Assembly: GCA_015680685.1 (NCBI GenBank)
Contig: MNCI01030629.1
Span: 21,297 to 85,296, forward strand
DNA length: 64,000 nt
From: Gnetum montanum
Taxonomy: Eukaryota; Streptophyta; Gnetopsida; Gnetales; Gnetaceae
Direction of reading: 5' to 3'
This document shows positions 47,382-58,183 of the stretch, in pieces. Below the pieces are notes generated by a model. That model saw nothing but the letters and a program-made list of their open reading frames with translations. It searched no databases and was not told the DNA's origin. Position 1 is the first letter of the stretch. Each line of letters opens with the position of its first letter. The position numbers and the translations under genes were made by a program.

Positions 47382-49625
47382 CAAGGAATTCGGCTCTCTA
47401 ACCACGGTGGAGAGGGTGTACTCAAAGATCGCATCTTACCACCTAAACCCAACGGTAAGACCTAGTAAAATCATAGCCTTCTCTACTCATGCGTGTGTTG
47501 CCTTGAGTGGGAAATTTCCCATGAGTCTTCCATAGCTGCTATTTTTGGAGATTGAAAAGAGGTTCGTTGAGAACGAACGTGGAAGACGAGCTCTCCCCTT
47601 TCCCTGCTTAATCCAAAAATTATGCAAATAGGCAGGGATAGCACAATATTCCAATGATGTAATCCGGCGCGCCTCAATTGCCTCGTGATGAGAGATGATG
47701 AAAGAAAAAACTCCTACCGCCACACAGACAGAGGAGGAGCAGTAACCACGTCCACCACCTGCACAAACAACGCAGTTGGACTCGCAAAACATAACAGAAT
47801 ACATCTGCAAGATCTGGAAAATGCTCTTGAGCCAGCAAGAGCAATCCAATAGGACTAGTAGAGGAGAAGACCCTTCAGTCTATCGTCCTACCATGAGCCA
47901 CCTGGAGCAAGTGGCTTAATCAGTTAGCTTACTTGAAAGGGCAGGGCCAATATTCTCCGCCCCCTAAGCACAAGTTCCAACCAGAACAGATCCAAGCATC
48001 TGAGATGTATCAAAATCAACCCAATAGTTATTCCCCAAAATCTCAGGGAATGCTACTACCTTCTCAGTATGCTTGGAAGATGGTGAGGAGGCGACGGTCC
48101 TGATGATGCAGCACCAGGGATAAGAAGTTGTGGTCGAAGTTGTTGTTGACACAATCGCTACGGCTCTCAATGCATGGGCAGCATCTGTACCAAGTATTCA
48201 TGGACTACAAGATGTATAGGTGTTTGTTGGAACTTCACGTAGCTAGATTGATGCAGCTCGATATGAAGAGCTGTTGGACCGACTGGTGGGAACCGGGCAA
48301 CCGCTTTCAGATGTCTTTGACCTTCCGGACAACATTACTGCAACCTAGTTGGAGCTGCTCTCGGTAAGGGGCAAGAGCCTCATTTTAGAAGGGCTACTTG
48401 AAGCTGCTCAAGACGCTTGTCAGCGCTTGGCAACGGAGGTAGCCCAATTATGAGCCCAACTTGCTGATCCAACCATTCTCAACTACGAAATCACCAGGGA
48501 TGAAGCTTTTCAACAACTTCAACTTAGACTTTAGATCGTTGAGGATTTGCAAGAGACAGTGATCCTCAACAAGTCCATAGCAAATGCTCGAGCGTATCAC
48601 TTAGAGAAGGACTTGGCGGCGTTCACCAGGAGAACGTACGGTTGACCGTGGAGGTTCATCGCCTATGCAATGTTGGTATAGAAAATAAACACATGAAAAA
48701 TTTCATCCACCAATAGTAGGAAGAGCTAGCCAGGGTGAACGCTGACATAAGAAGGTTGGCTACTGAAAATCGCAATCTATCAATAGAGGAGGTTCGGGCA
48801 TTGCGATAGAAGTCTGCAATCGAAATTGCCGCTTGGAAAAATGAGGCCTTGAAATTTGAAAAAGTTAAAAATCATTATAGGGACCAAGTGGGATTGCAGA
48901 AAGAGGTAAATGAGAAACACATTCAAGTCGCTAAAGCCAAGATGAACCAAGTGCTCTAGCAGCTCCGAGAGGGAGGCGATGTATGGCATTCTATCTTCGA
49001 TGGGTTAAACACCTATAATAAAGCAGAAATCTGTCTGAAGAAGCTGCAGATTGAGGAAATGATAGAGTACATGGAGTTGGCCAACCTCTGATATGCAAAC
49101 CTGGCTATGCTCACAGCTGGGAGACCGTGGTCAGAATTGGAAAAATAAGTGGCTGCCTCATATTCCCTATACGAGGGAGAGTTCTAGGCGCACAAAGCAA
49201 CAAAGCAGAAGCTGAAAATGGCAAACGCGAAACTTGAGGTTATTCACACAAGCTTTGAAGGCCAACATACTGTCTCGGAGAACCTAGGCCGAAGAATGAA
49301 TAACTATCAAGAGCTATAGACATCAATCTGAACGTTCAACATCGAACACAAGCAGTTTGCAGCTTGGTTTGTCAACTTGAAAGAACTCCTTCCAGCACTG
49401 CCATGTCCTTGGGAAGTTCCAGCTCCAACACACATTGGAGAAGCTGCCTAGACCGTGAATGACCCTAGAAGCAAAGAAGAAAAGATGAGGGCTCTCTTGG
49501 AGGCTTTTCGGCTACCTCCAGAAGTTGCAGCTATCGCAGGGAAACTGTCATTCACATCGCCACCAACGCATGGGCTAGAGGCTGGAGAAGGTCTATCAGA
49601 ACCATCGCCCCCAGGGACGATGTGA
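47382..49625 (+). pseudogene. Element A extra ORF, 3' half (C-terminal domain and coiled coil)
   Basis: Continues the frame broken at 30,681: HKEFGSLTTVERVYSKIASY, then VENERGRRALPFPCLIQKLC, the last being the signature ALPFPCLIxxLC of putative plant transposon proteins. A linker is followed by a long heptad-like region (YEELLDRLVGTGQPLSDVFD, ILEGLLEAAQDACQRLATEV, DEAFQQLQLRLQ-type) and a Pro-rich C-terminus ending EPSPPGTM, stop at 49,623-49,625. There are scattered stops and one or more frameshifts after about 48,640. No introns are visible. With the 5' half it would be about 950 codons. No membrane segment is apparent, unlike classical Athila env-like ORFs. Confidence 0.68.
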
Positions 49626-49862
49626 TCTTCTCTAACAATTTTATGCATCATCCTACACAGCAGAGGCTCCAAGACTAGCGAGGTGTTCAATTTTATCTCC
49701 AAACAATGCCATTTTTGTAATTTTTCCTCCTTTATAACTCAAGCACTTGGTCAAATTCATGTTGTGTCATGTGTGTGTCATGTATGTGTTTAAGTTATGT
49801 GTGTTGTAAATAAGAATCCATACCTTCCAAATTGTAAAGTAACTTGAGGATGAGTTTTTGCT

Positions 49863-49876
49863 TAGTCATGGGGGTA
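49863..49876 (+). promoter_or_regulatory. Polypurine tract of element A
   Basis: AGTCATGGGGGTA directly precedes the 3' LTR. Element D has the homologous GTCGTGGGCATA at the same place on the other strand. Confidence 0.65.
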
Positions 49877-50761
49877 TGATGAAGTGTCATAAAGTCAATG
49901 CATCGATTGGGTCACATATATGGGGTTGCATCGACGTGGGCCCATCGACGTGGGCCCATCGACGTGGCCTCGTTTACGCAGCCACCTATCTCGACCTATA
50001 AATAAGAGGGCCTTCCGCTTCATTTAGGCATCTTTCAGTTAGTTGTAGTGAAGCTCTTGCAGTTTGTTCCAGCAGGAGATAGAATATTTTCCAAGTGCCC
50101 ACAACAAGTGTAAGAAAAGTGATCAGCTCTTTATTTGAGCGTTGATGTATCTGAGCCCATTGACGTGACGACAATAAAGACGAACTATTCAAGCATTCCC
50201 TTCAGCATTTGGACTTAGCTATTTTATGCATTCAATAGTTCAAGATGTTTATGCTTTGTTAATTACTTAACTTTCTATTATTGTTATCTTGATCGCTATC
50301 ACTTATTCATAGTTCGTAAAGGCCATAAGTACAACCATCTTGAACATAAATCAAACACTTGGTAAGCCCAGTGACGCTTAACGTCTGGTCACCCAGAAGT
50401 GTTAGGAGATGCTCAAAACTTGTTCGGAAGATGGGACTAGATACTTATGCTAGGAATAGTTAGAATACAAGTTAGGATAATTAGAGATTAGATAATAGTT
50501 TATTCCTTACTTTTCATACCTTAATTAGCCGCCAAAAGATATGCAAAAAGATGTAAAAATCATTAGCCTTAATCTCACTTAACCATCGTAATTAGAACAT
50601 CACAAGTGAGATTAGGAAGACAATGACCATTCTAACTCAAGGGTTTCACTGGTTAGGGTTTGGTGTATGTCAAGTGCTTACAGTCTACGAAATTTGACTG
50701 AGTCGTGTGTGAATGCCTGTGATTTGTATGTTGGGGCGTAGGGGTACCTAGCCGCTCATCA
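49877..50761 (+). repeat. 3' LTR of element A
   Basis: 885 bp with the same termini as 20,719-21,605. TATAAATA at 49,997-50,004. The U3 array here is GGGCCCATCGACGT repeated, clearly different from the 5' LTR's array although the rest aligns well by eye. Confidence 0.92.
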
Positions 50762-51061
50762 TCTACTATACTTAGGTTTTGATAGTAGGATTTGAATGGT
50801 AGACATATAAACTTCCAAGAGTTGTAGCTCCATACATAACAGCTTTGGAAGTGGGAACAAAAATGTTGAAAAGTCTTTTAAGACATGATTATAGATATAA
50901 ATAAGTCTTTTCTTTAAAATTTAGCTTTTGGGAGTTTAGCAATGCAAGACATCTCAAAGGTATGGCTAAAAGATACAAAGAGTGATGTGATTTACCTATA
51001 GCTTCTAAAAGAATATATTTAGCTATAAAGACTTGGCAAGTTCATTAACCTGATGAAATAT
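50762..51061. other. Short unresolved stretch after element A
   Basis: AT-rich with stops in every frame; begins with the probable target duplication TCTAC. No feature recognised. Confidence 0.4.
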
Positions 51062-52365
51062 ATGTGGTGTATCAAAGAAATTTAGACAAAGAGGTTGAGG
51101 TGGCACTCCACTTGAATAATACAATGGCTGGTGTAATTACAATTGATAAATTGCCTTGTAGATAATGCAATCTCTTGGGTGATTTCCTTTTTGCAAACTT
51201 TGGATTTAAAGCATACACCCTAGATTCTTATAAGTATGACAATATAGGACAACATCTTTTAGGATGTTCATATTAGCATATGTGACATCATTTAGCCATT
51301 TTAGAATTACAAGCTCATCAACTAATGTAGTCTAACCTTTCTATTGATAATAGTCCTTGCCTGTATCTTTTCTCCTCCTTCTATCTCTATCTCGATTCCC
51401 TTGCTTTGTTTTCTCCTCCATAATCTTTAGAGAAATTTTGAACTTTTCATCCATGGAGTCCCATAGTTTGTTCACCTTGGCTGATATTTTCATAATAGAT
51501 TTTTGGATCAGTAAGGTTTTCCTTTGTACCACTTTGTCTAGTGGTGCTTCCTCCTAAAGATCATAGAGATGTACCTCCCTTTTGCGAGTGGAGGGGTGTT
51601 TGTTATACTCTTTTGCACTTTCTCTCTTTTTAAGTTCTTCATCTTCTTTGACCACTTAATGAATGAGCCTTTGAATCTGATGGATCTTAATTTCTGATAA
51701 TCTCCCTTGGGCATAAACCCCAAGGGCCTTTCTTGTTTTGTTTTAGAGTCCATCTATCACATGGTAAATTTGTTGCCTTTAAGAAAAACCATGGCCTAGG
51801 CAATGATGCCAAAGAAAGTAATACCTACCCATGATTGTATTGAGGGATTTATGATTATCTTATTTTCATTCTTGTATTTGTTTTCTCAAGTTGGAGATCT
51901 TGGAGTACATTTGATAGTTATCATTAAATAACTATAGCATTGTACTTCATCAGTGAATAGATTTCAACTTCAAGGACCAATACTAACTTTTAGCTTCTTT
52001 GGTAAGTATCCTGGGGAACAGTTTGAGTTTCTGTCACTTGTTTTCAATATTTTGCAAGGCACATGCATCATGGAAGGCTTGTAAATGATGTTGTGGATCA
52101 ACATTATTCTCACCTTCAAATTTAGGGATGTTGTTCATACCAAGCCATTTGATTCAACTATCCCTTTGATGCCTAGTAGAAATATGAACTACTTATAAAA
52201 TATTGATATTGCTACTTGTAGCTAGCAATGGTTCATCATGGTCATTATATTCATGCTCGTCCTTGTCATGGCCATGTCTCCTATGATGTGACCTGCTATG
52301 CCTTCTTTTTTGGTGATGCTATCCTTCCTCTTATTGTTGATTATGCTTGCTTCTTACATCCCTAT
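51062..52365 (-). mobile_element. gag: Element E: minus-strand Athila Gag fragment
   Basis: Read right to left: the basic linker SHHRRHGHDKDEHEYN, capsid-like IPKFEGENN, LQAFHDACALQNIENK, FNDNYQMYSKISN, then EKFKISLKIMEEKTKQGNRD, and a Pro/Gln tail SSGVPPQP. It is clearly homologous to the Gag of elements A and C but opposite to both. Only the Gag part remains. Element C's LTR begins at its right edge, so C most likely inserted into E. Confidence 0.82.
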
Positions 52366-53310
52366 TGATGAGAGCGGTTACTCTAGCAGTTACTCTAGTA
52401 GTTATTCTAATTATTAGAGTGGTTACTCTAGCAGTTACTTTTGCAATTGTTCTAATTATTAGAGTGGTTACTCTAGCGGTTACTTTAGCAGTTATTCTAA
52501 TTATTAGAACGGTTACTCTAATTATTAGCATAGTTCCTCCCAAGTCTATAAGTACAGTGCCTAGGCGCACAATTAGAAAGAAGTATTTTAGCAGTCAAGT
52601 AGCGAAACTCTTGTAGTCTATTTAAAAGTTAGAGTATTTTCCAAGTGCCCATAGCAGGATCTAAGTGTGGATGGATCTTTATTCAAGCATTGATGTACCT
52701 GAGCACATAATTGTGTTGGCAATAAGGACAAGCTCTTTGATTCATCCTTACAGCACTTGATATTTGTTTTCTTACGCATTTATTTTATTTTATTTCCTTA
52801 TGCATTTATTTTATTTTATTTTATGCACTTTGCATTTATGTTATTAGCACAACAATTCATTTTGATCAGTTAAGAAAATCGTTAAATTACACAAGCATGA
52901 CCACTTCGGGCATACATGTAATGCTTAGTAACCTAATAACGATTAGCGTTTGGTAATCCCAGCAGTGTTGTAGTGGTTCAGGATGTGTATGGAAAGTGGG
53001 AATGGATGCTGGTATTGGGATTAGTTAGAACTTAGTTAATGATTAGTTAAGTTAAATTAGTCATTTAGTTACCTCTCTCATTCCCTACTAGCATAGGACA
53101 GAAAAACATAAAAGCTATAAAAATCATATGCCTCAAGCTTACTTAACCATACAATTGTGACATACAAGTAAGCTTGGGAAGAAAATGATCAACCAACTTG
53201 TCCTTGTTCCACAAGGGCGCATAAGCACTTAGTCCTTGGAATTCGACTAGATCATGCATGGAACACTCATATTTGTATGGTTGAGCATAGGGGTACCTCG
53301 CCGCTCATCA
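52366..53310 (+). repeat. 5' LTR of element C
   Basis: 945 bp from TGATGAGAGCGG to the TCATCA end. The U3 (52,374-52,530) is an array of GGTTACTCTAGCAGTTACTC and CTAATTATTAG units, the latter perfectly palindromic. A TATA-like TATAAGTA is at 52,547-52,554. The body is similar to the LTR of element D at 57,266-58,183 (inverted). Confidence 0.92.
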
Positions 53311-53330
53311 TTGGCACCATTTCCGGGGAC
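53311..53330 (+). promoter_or_regulatory. Primer-binding site of element C
   Basis: TTGGCACCATTTCCGGGGAC directly after the LTR; TGGCRCC...CCGGGGA is the usual primer-site form of plant Athila-type elements. Confidence 0.75.
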
Positions 53331-53445
53331 TTAGTTGTTTGTGTGCTAATTAGAATTTAGGAAATCATTCACATCATTGGAATGAACCCTTAGGGTTGGT
53401 TTAGAAAATAATAAAGAGAATACATTACATACTGAATAGATAAGT

Positions 53446-55720
53446 ATGTCTCCTTCTTCGTATGAAAGCGCCTCATCACTTAGGTTTGAAACAGGAAATA
53501 GTCAGCAACGTAATACACATGACGTTGATCTGCTAGTCCCTCAACAAGTTCGAGTGGTATATATTCATCCCGATGAGTATATACCAGACTTTACTTTTAT
53601 CCTGCATCAAGATGAACAACTACCTTGGCGAGACTTAGAGGGTAACATAGTGTTACCTCCCGATTGTTTAGTCTCGAGCATGCTTCTTCATGCTGTCACA
53701 TGAATTGGCATGTCATACTTACATGCAAAATACGTTGTGCAAGACCATGACTCGAGAGAATACCATCCCATAGAGGCACAACGTCAAAGAGACTTGCAAC
53801 AGGAGAGACATCATAAGTCTTTGAAGGATAAGTGGTCGCAAGATGTCCCACATGTCTTAAGCGAAAATGAGGGTGGTGAACCTACCTCAGGCAATCGGCC
53901 ACACAACGATGTTCCTCCCCTTGACTTTGGCCAAGGGGCTGTGTATCAGAACCTTCATTTCACTATTCACAACCTAGGTTTTGATACCCATGGGCACAAA
54001 GGGTCCAAAAAAGAAACACGAATACATGATAAAGGTGGACATTCTGATTGCAATCGCGATCGAGGCCATGACCGCTGAAGAGAAGGTAGCAGACGTTGTC
54101 ATGGTGATGGTTCTTCTTCTTTTTCACCTTCATCATCTCCTTCATCCTCTCCTTCAGTATCTAGATGTAGTAATAAGGAAAAAGACCATGGGGATAAAGG
54201 TAGGCAAAGTAGAAGTCATAGACGAAACAACTAGGAAAGGGGATGAGGGCACTCTAGAGAGTCACAACATATAAAAAGGGAGAGTAGGGAACAATGTATG
54301 CATCATAGACGCCATGGACGAGACAATCACAATGAACCCCTACTCACTACTGGAAGTATGTTAGACATAACTAAGGCTATTAGAATTCCAACAAGGCACG
54401 AGAAAGATAGTAGGATTAAGAGATTAGATATGAAAAAAATCCCACAATTTGAAGGCGGATACAACGCTGCTCCTCAAAATCATTTACAAGCATTCCATGA
54501 TGCATGTGCCTTACAGAACATAGAGAACGAATGGAAAAAACTTAAGTTGTTCCCATGGACATTAGTTAAAGAAGCAGAAAGATGGTATCGGTCTTTAGAA
54601 TCGGAATCCATTTGTAGGTGAAGTACTATGTTAGAACTATTTAATGAGAAGTACCAAATGTACTCCAAAGTGTCTAAATGCAAAAGAAAATTCAAGGCTG
54701 GAAACAAGGAGGACAGGAACCCTTGGATGTTGCCATGGGCTAATACTATGCACTGTTACATCGTTGTCCTGGCCATGGTTATTCACAAAGGGATCAACTA
54801 TGCGATCTCATGGATGGGCTTATGCATGAAACAAGAAGAACCCTTGGGACTTATGCCTAAGGGGGACTATCCAAGCTTAGGTTCCATAAAATTCAAAGAC
54901 TATTGGAGCAAGTTGCTAAGGAATAAGGTAAGCTATGGAAGACAGAAAGTGCAAAAGAGTATAACTAAGATCCTTTCCTTCGGAAGAGGAGAGTAATATT
55001 TTGTGAGGATGAAGAAGAGTCACCACTCAAAGAGATGGTGAATAGGAAAACTTTGCCTATTCAAAAGATGACATCAGAAGTTTCGGAAAAGAAAGACCAA
55101 ATGTGGGATTCTCTAGATAATATATTTTAAACTGTTCTTAAAATAGTAGAGGAGTTTAGAGAGCAAGGTAGTGATCACGAAAAAAGAAAAAAGAGAGAAG
55201 CTGAACATGCACATAGCAAGGGTAAGGGTAAAGTTGCCATCATTGAAGAGGTTGTGGATTCAGAAACAGACAATGATAGTGGATGCGAGATATATCAATA
55301 TGACCATCCTAAGGGATGTTGCCCTATAATCTCACATTTGTAGGATTCTGGGGTGTATGCACTCAACCCACAATTGAACACACAGAAAACACCCCGAAGG
55401 TTACCTTACCCTCAAGGTAACCCAAGACAGTTCCACCAACCCTTAACATATTATCCCAGTGGAACTCCACCACAACCGATTAAGCAATAAAAATAGTGGT
55501 AATGCCCACAATCATGGGGAATGCCACCACCAAGGAAACAATATCCTTACTGGCAACCTAAATCGTATGGATATTACATGCAATAGCCAATCTCCCCACG
55601 TCACTCTATTGGTCACGTCACTCCTCAACATCACTAACGTCACTCCTCAACATCACTACCAAGCCCACGAGTATTATGGGACTCCCTCTTCTAGAGGTGA
55701 TATTCTGTAAGGATATCATC
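53446..55720 (+). pseudogene. gag: Element C Gag (disrupted)
   Basis: Begins MSPSSYESASSLRFETG and includes YIPDFTFILHQDEQLPWRD, a His/Arg-rich linker, IPQFEGGYNAAPQNHLQAF, ACALQNIENEWKKLKLFP and KEAERWYRSLESES. The zinc-knuckle region reads CEIYQYDHPKGCC, so the second Cys has become Tyr. Several frame breaks. Same layout as element A Gag. Confidence 0.85.
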
Positions 55721-55834
55721 CTTCTCATTTGACGACATCTCTTTCACTAATAGCTCCACTACCACCTACTCCCGTGATGCTAGGTGAAATCCCTACCTAG
55801 CCGCAACAACATAACGCCACGAGGGCTGTTAACT

Positions 55835-56500
55835 CTCAACCTACTGTTGGTTCCAACAACCACATAAAGAAAAGACCTTTCTTTAAAACCAACAGTTCAT
55901 CCAAGCCCTTGCAATCACAAGCAGCTAATTCCTTAGATGTCTCAATATTAATCAAAACTTTGGAGCCCCCTTGAATCCAATCACTGCACTCAACGCATAC
56001 GGTCATGCTAACACATGCTGTCATCGATTGGATCAAAGCTGGCCACCTTCCCAGGAAATTCTCTGATCCTGGAAATCCTCTAATATACTTACAAATTGCT
56101 GGAAATGTGCTGTGCAAGGCTCTTTTGGATTCAAGTTCTAATGTCAACTTGATTTCTCAAGAAATATATGAGGCTTGGAACCTGCCTCCATTGAAAAAGA
56201 GTAACATCCATCTAGCATTGGCCGACTAGTCCATCACTGTTCCATTGGGACTGGTGGAAGACATTGTTACCACTATTTGTGGGTGGTTGTACCCAGTTGA
56301 CTTTCTAGTGATTCAGGTAAACAATGGTAAGGGGGACTTTCCAATCATAATGGGAAGATCATGGCTAAGCACCATCGACGCACACCTAGGAATCCATAAT
56401 CTTTTCTTAGAAATATCAAAGAAAAATACATTTGGAAAGATTGAGAAGAAGAAAGTTCCGTGCATCGCATAGAGTGACACAAGGTGTAATTGCGTGTAGA
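55835..56500 (+). pseudogene. Element C protease (disrupted)
   Basis: KALLDSSSNVNLISQEIYEA (catalytic D-S-S, Gly lost), then VEDIVTTICGWLYPVDFLVI and FPIIMGRSWLSTIDAHLG. Stops near 56,229 and 56,470. Confidence 0.8.
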
Positions 56501-57265
56501 AGTCATGGTTTGTGCAAAGTTTAGCATTGCTTGCATGCAATTAGTGTGCACAAGTGATTAACATACAAAGATGCCTGTATGCAACAACCACACAATAGGA
56601 AGACACCCAGTGGCTGACAGCTGATCAAGAAAGCAATTCACTCATATGCATGGAACCAACTGAGGGTTTGACTTGTGCTTACATCGATAGAATAGACGCA
56701 TTAGAGCAAAAAAAACACCAACGTCCAAGTCTTAACCTTGAAAATATCAACTGGGAGAAGCTGGAAATCCGTGAGAAATTTAAGTAGGAGCCCCTCAAGC
56801 TGAAATCATTGCCCACTAGTATGGAATACATGTTCCTTAAAAACAAAAAATTGGTAATTATCAATGGTAAGCTTACTCCTCAATAGAAAGAAGAACTGCT
56901 GAAGGTAATAAATAAATGGTCAGAAGCCTTCGCTTGGTCATATCCTGAATTAACTAGAATATATCATAGGATATGCCAACATAGAATTTACACTGACCCC
57001 TCCATGAAGCCTCGAAGACAACCGCAGAGGCGATTGAACCCTAAGCTGAAGCAAGTAGTTAAGGAAGAAANGTTTTCTAGATGGATATACCAGATATAAC
57101 TAAATAAAAATAGCCCCAGAAGACCAAGCCAAGACTACGTTCACCAGTCCTTGGGGAACGTTCGCATACAAATAGATGTCGTTTGGCTTGTGCAATGCCC
57201 CTGCAACATTTCAACAACTAGTTCTAAGCATATTTCAATAGAAGACAAGGAATTGTGTGGAGGTT
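56501..57265 (+). pseudogene. Element C partial reverse transcriptase
   Basis: Linker, then the RT start (RRLNPKLKQVVKEE at about 57,020-57,070), the N at 57,071, and a jump to the palm segment (IAPEDQAKTTFTSPWGTFAY, SFGLCNAPATFQQLVLSIFQ). About 60 residues between the two pieces, present in elements A and D, are missing at the N. The catalytic FMDD box is absent because element D interrupts just before it. Confidence 0.83.
57071..57071. other. Single N with missing sequence (assembly join)
   Basis: Unlike the other two Ns this one has no flanking duplication. Comparison with elements A and D shows roughly 180-200 bp of RT missing at this point, so it is a true gap or a mis-join. Confidence 0.7.
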
Positions 57266-58183
57266 TGATGAGTAGCGAGGTACCCCTATGCTCAACCATA
57301 CGAATACGAGCATTTCATGCACGATTCGGTCAAATTCCAAGGACTAAGTGCTTATGCACCCTTATGGAACAAGGACAGGTTGGTTGATCGTTGTCTTCCC
57401 AAGCTTACCTGTATGTCACGATTGTATTGTTAAGTAAGCTTAAGGCATATAATTTTTATAGCTTTTATGTTTCTATGTCCTATGCTAGTAGGGAAGGAGA
57501 GAGGTAACTAAGTGACTAATTTAACTTAACTACTCATTAATTATGTTCTAACTAATCCTAACAATAGCATCCGTTCCCACTTGCCGTACACATCCTGAAC
57601 CAGTGCAACACTGCTAGGATTATTAAACGCTAATCATTACAAGGTTACCAAGCATTACAGATATGCTCGAAGTGGTCATGCTTGTGTAATTTAACAATTA
57701 GCTTAATTGATCAAATTTAATTGCTGTGCTAATAACAAAAATGTAAAGTGCATAAAATAAAATAAAATAAAATAAATGCATAAGAAAATAAAATAGAAGA
57801 AATGCGTAAGAAAACAAATCTCAAGTGCTGCAAGGATGAATCAAAGAGCTCATCTTTATTGCTGTACACAAGGTGTGCTTAGGTACACAATGCTCGAATA
57901 AAGATCCATCCATACTTAGACCTCCTATTGCAAGCACTTGGAAAATACTCGAACTTTCAAACAGACCACAAGAGTTTCGCTACTTGACTGCTAAAAGACT
58001 TCTCTCTAATTGTGTGCCTAGACACTATATTTATAGGCTTGGGAGAAACTACTCTAATAATTAGAGTAACCACTCTAATAATTAGAATAAATTGCTAGAG
58101 TAACTACTCTAATAATTAGAATAAACTGCTAGAGTAACTGCTCTAATAATTAGAATAAATCACTAAAGTAATCGATCTTATCA
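57266..58183 (-). repeat. 3' LTR of element D
   Basis: 918 bp, inverted relative to C's LTR; plus-strand limits TGATGAGTAGCGAGG and GATCTTATCA. TATA box TATAAATA (plus-strand 58,028-58,035) with the U3 array of AGAGTAACYRCTCTAATAAT units at 58,048-58,165. Confidence 0.9.

Larger units (their letters stand above)
20719..50761 (+). mobile_element. Element A: Athila-lineage LTR retrotransposon with nested insertion
   Basis: The 5' LTR (20,719-21,605) and 3' LTR (49,877-50,761) share TGATGAAGTGTCATAAAGTC starts and TCATCA ends. Flanking 5-mers are TCTAT (20,714-20,718) and TCTAC (50,762-50,766), a 4/5 match. Between them lie a primer-binding site, Gag, protease, RT, RNase H, integrase, a long 3' region, a promoter-like array, an extra ORF and a polypurine tract. 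About 16.7 kb (30,682-47,376) is the inserted element B, so A itself is about 13.3 kb. RT motif FMDDFSTYG, followed by [18 protein letters not shown], is typical of the Athila lineage. All ORFs carry stops or frameshifts, so the element is dead. Confidence 0.87.
52366..57265 (+). mobile_element. Element C: Athila-lineage element cut inside RT
   Basis: 5' LTR (52,366-53,310), primer site, Gag, protease and the first part of RT on the plus strand. The element stops at 57,265, where the inverted LTR of element D starts. The remaining RT, integrase and 3' LTR would lie beyond the window if D inserted here. The left flank 5-mer is CCTAT. Confidence 0.85.

Noticed and set aside
52331-52616. Overlapping ORFs on both strands with VTLAVTLV-type repeats
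   Set aside because: Artefact of the U3 repeat array of element C.
57266-58183. Solo LTR inserted in element C
   Set aside because: The two flanking 5-mers differ (AGGTT and TATGC), and a polypurine tract plus a full minus-strand internal region follow on the right, so it is the 3' LTR of element D.
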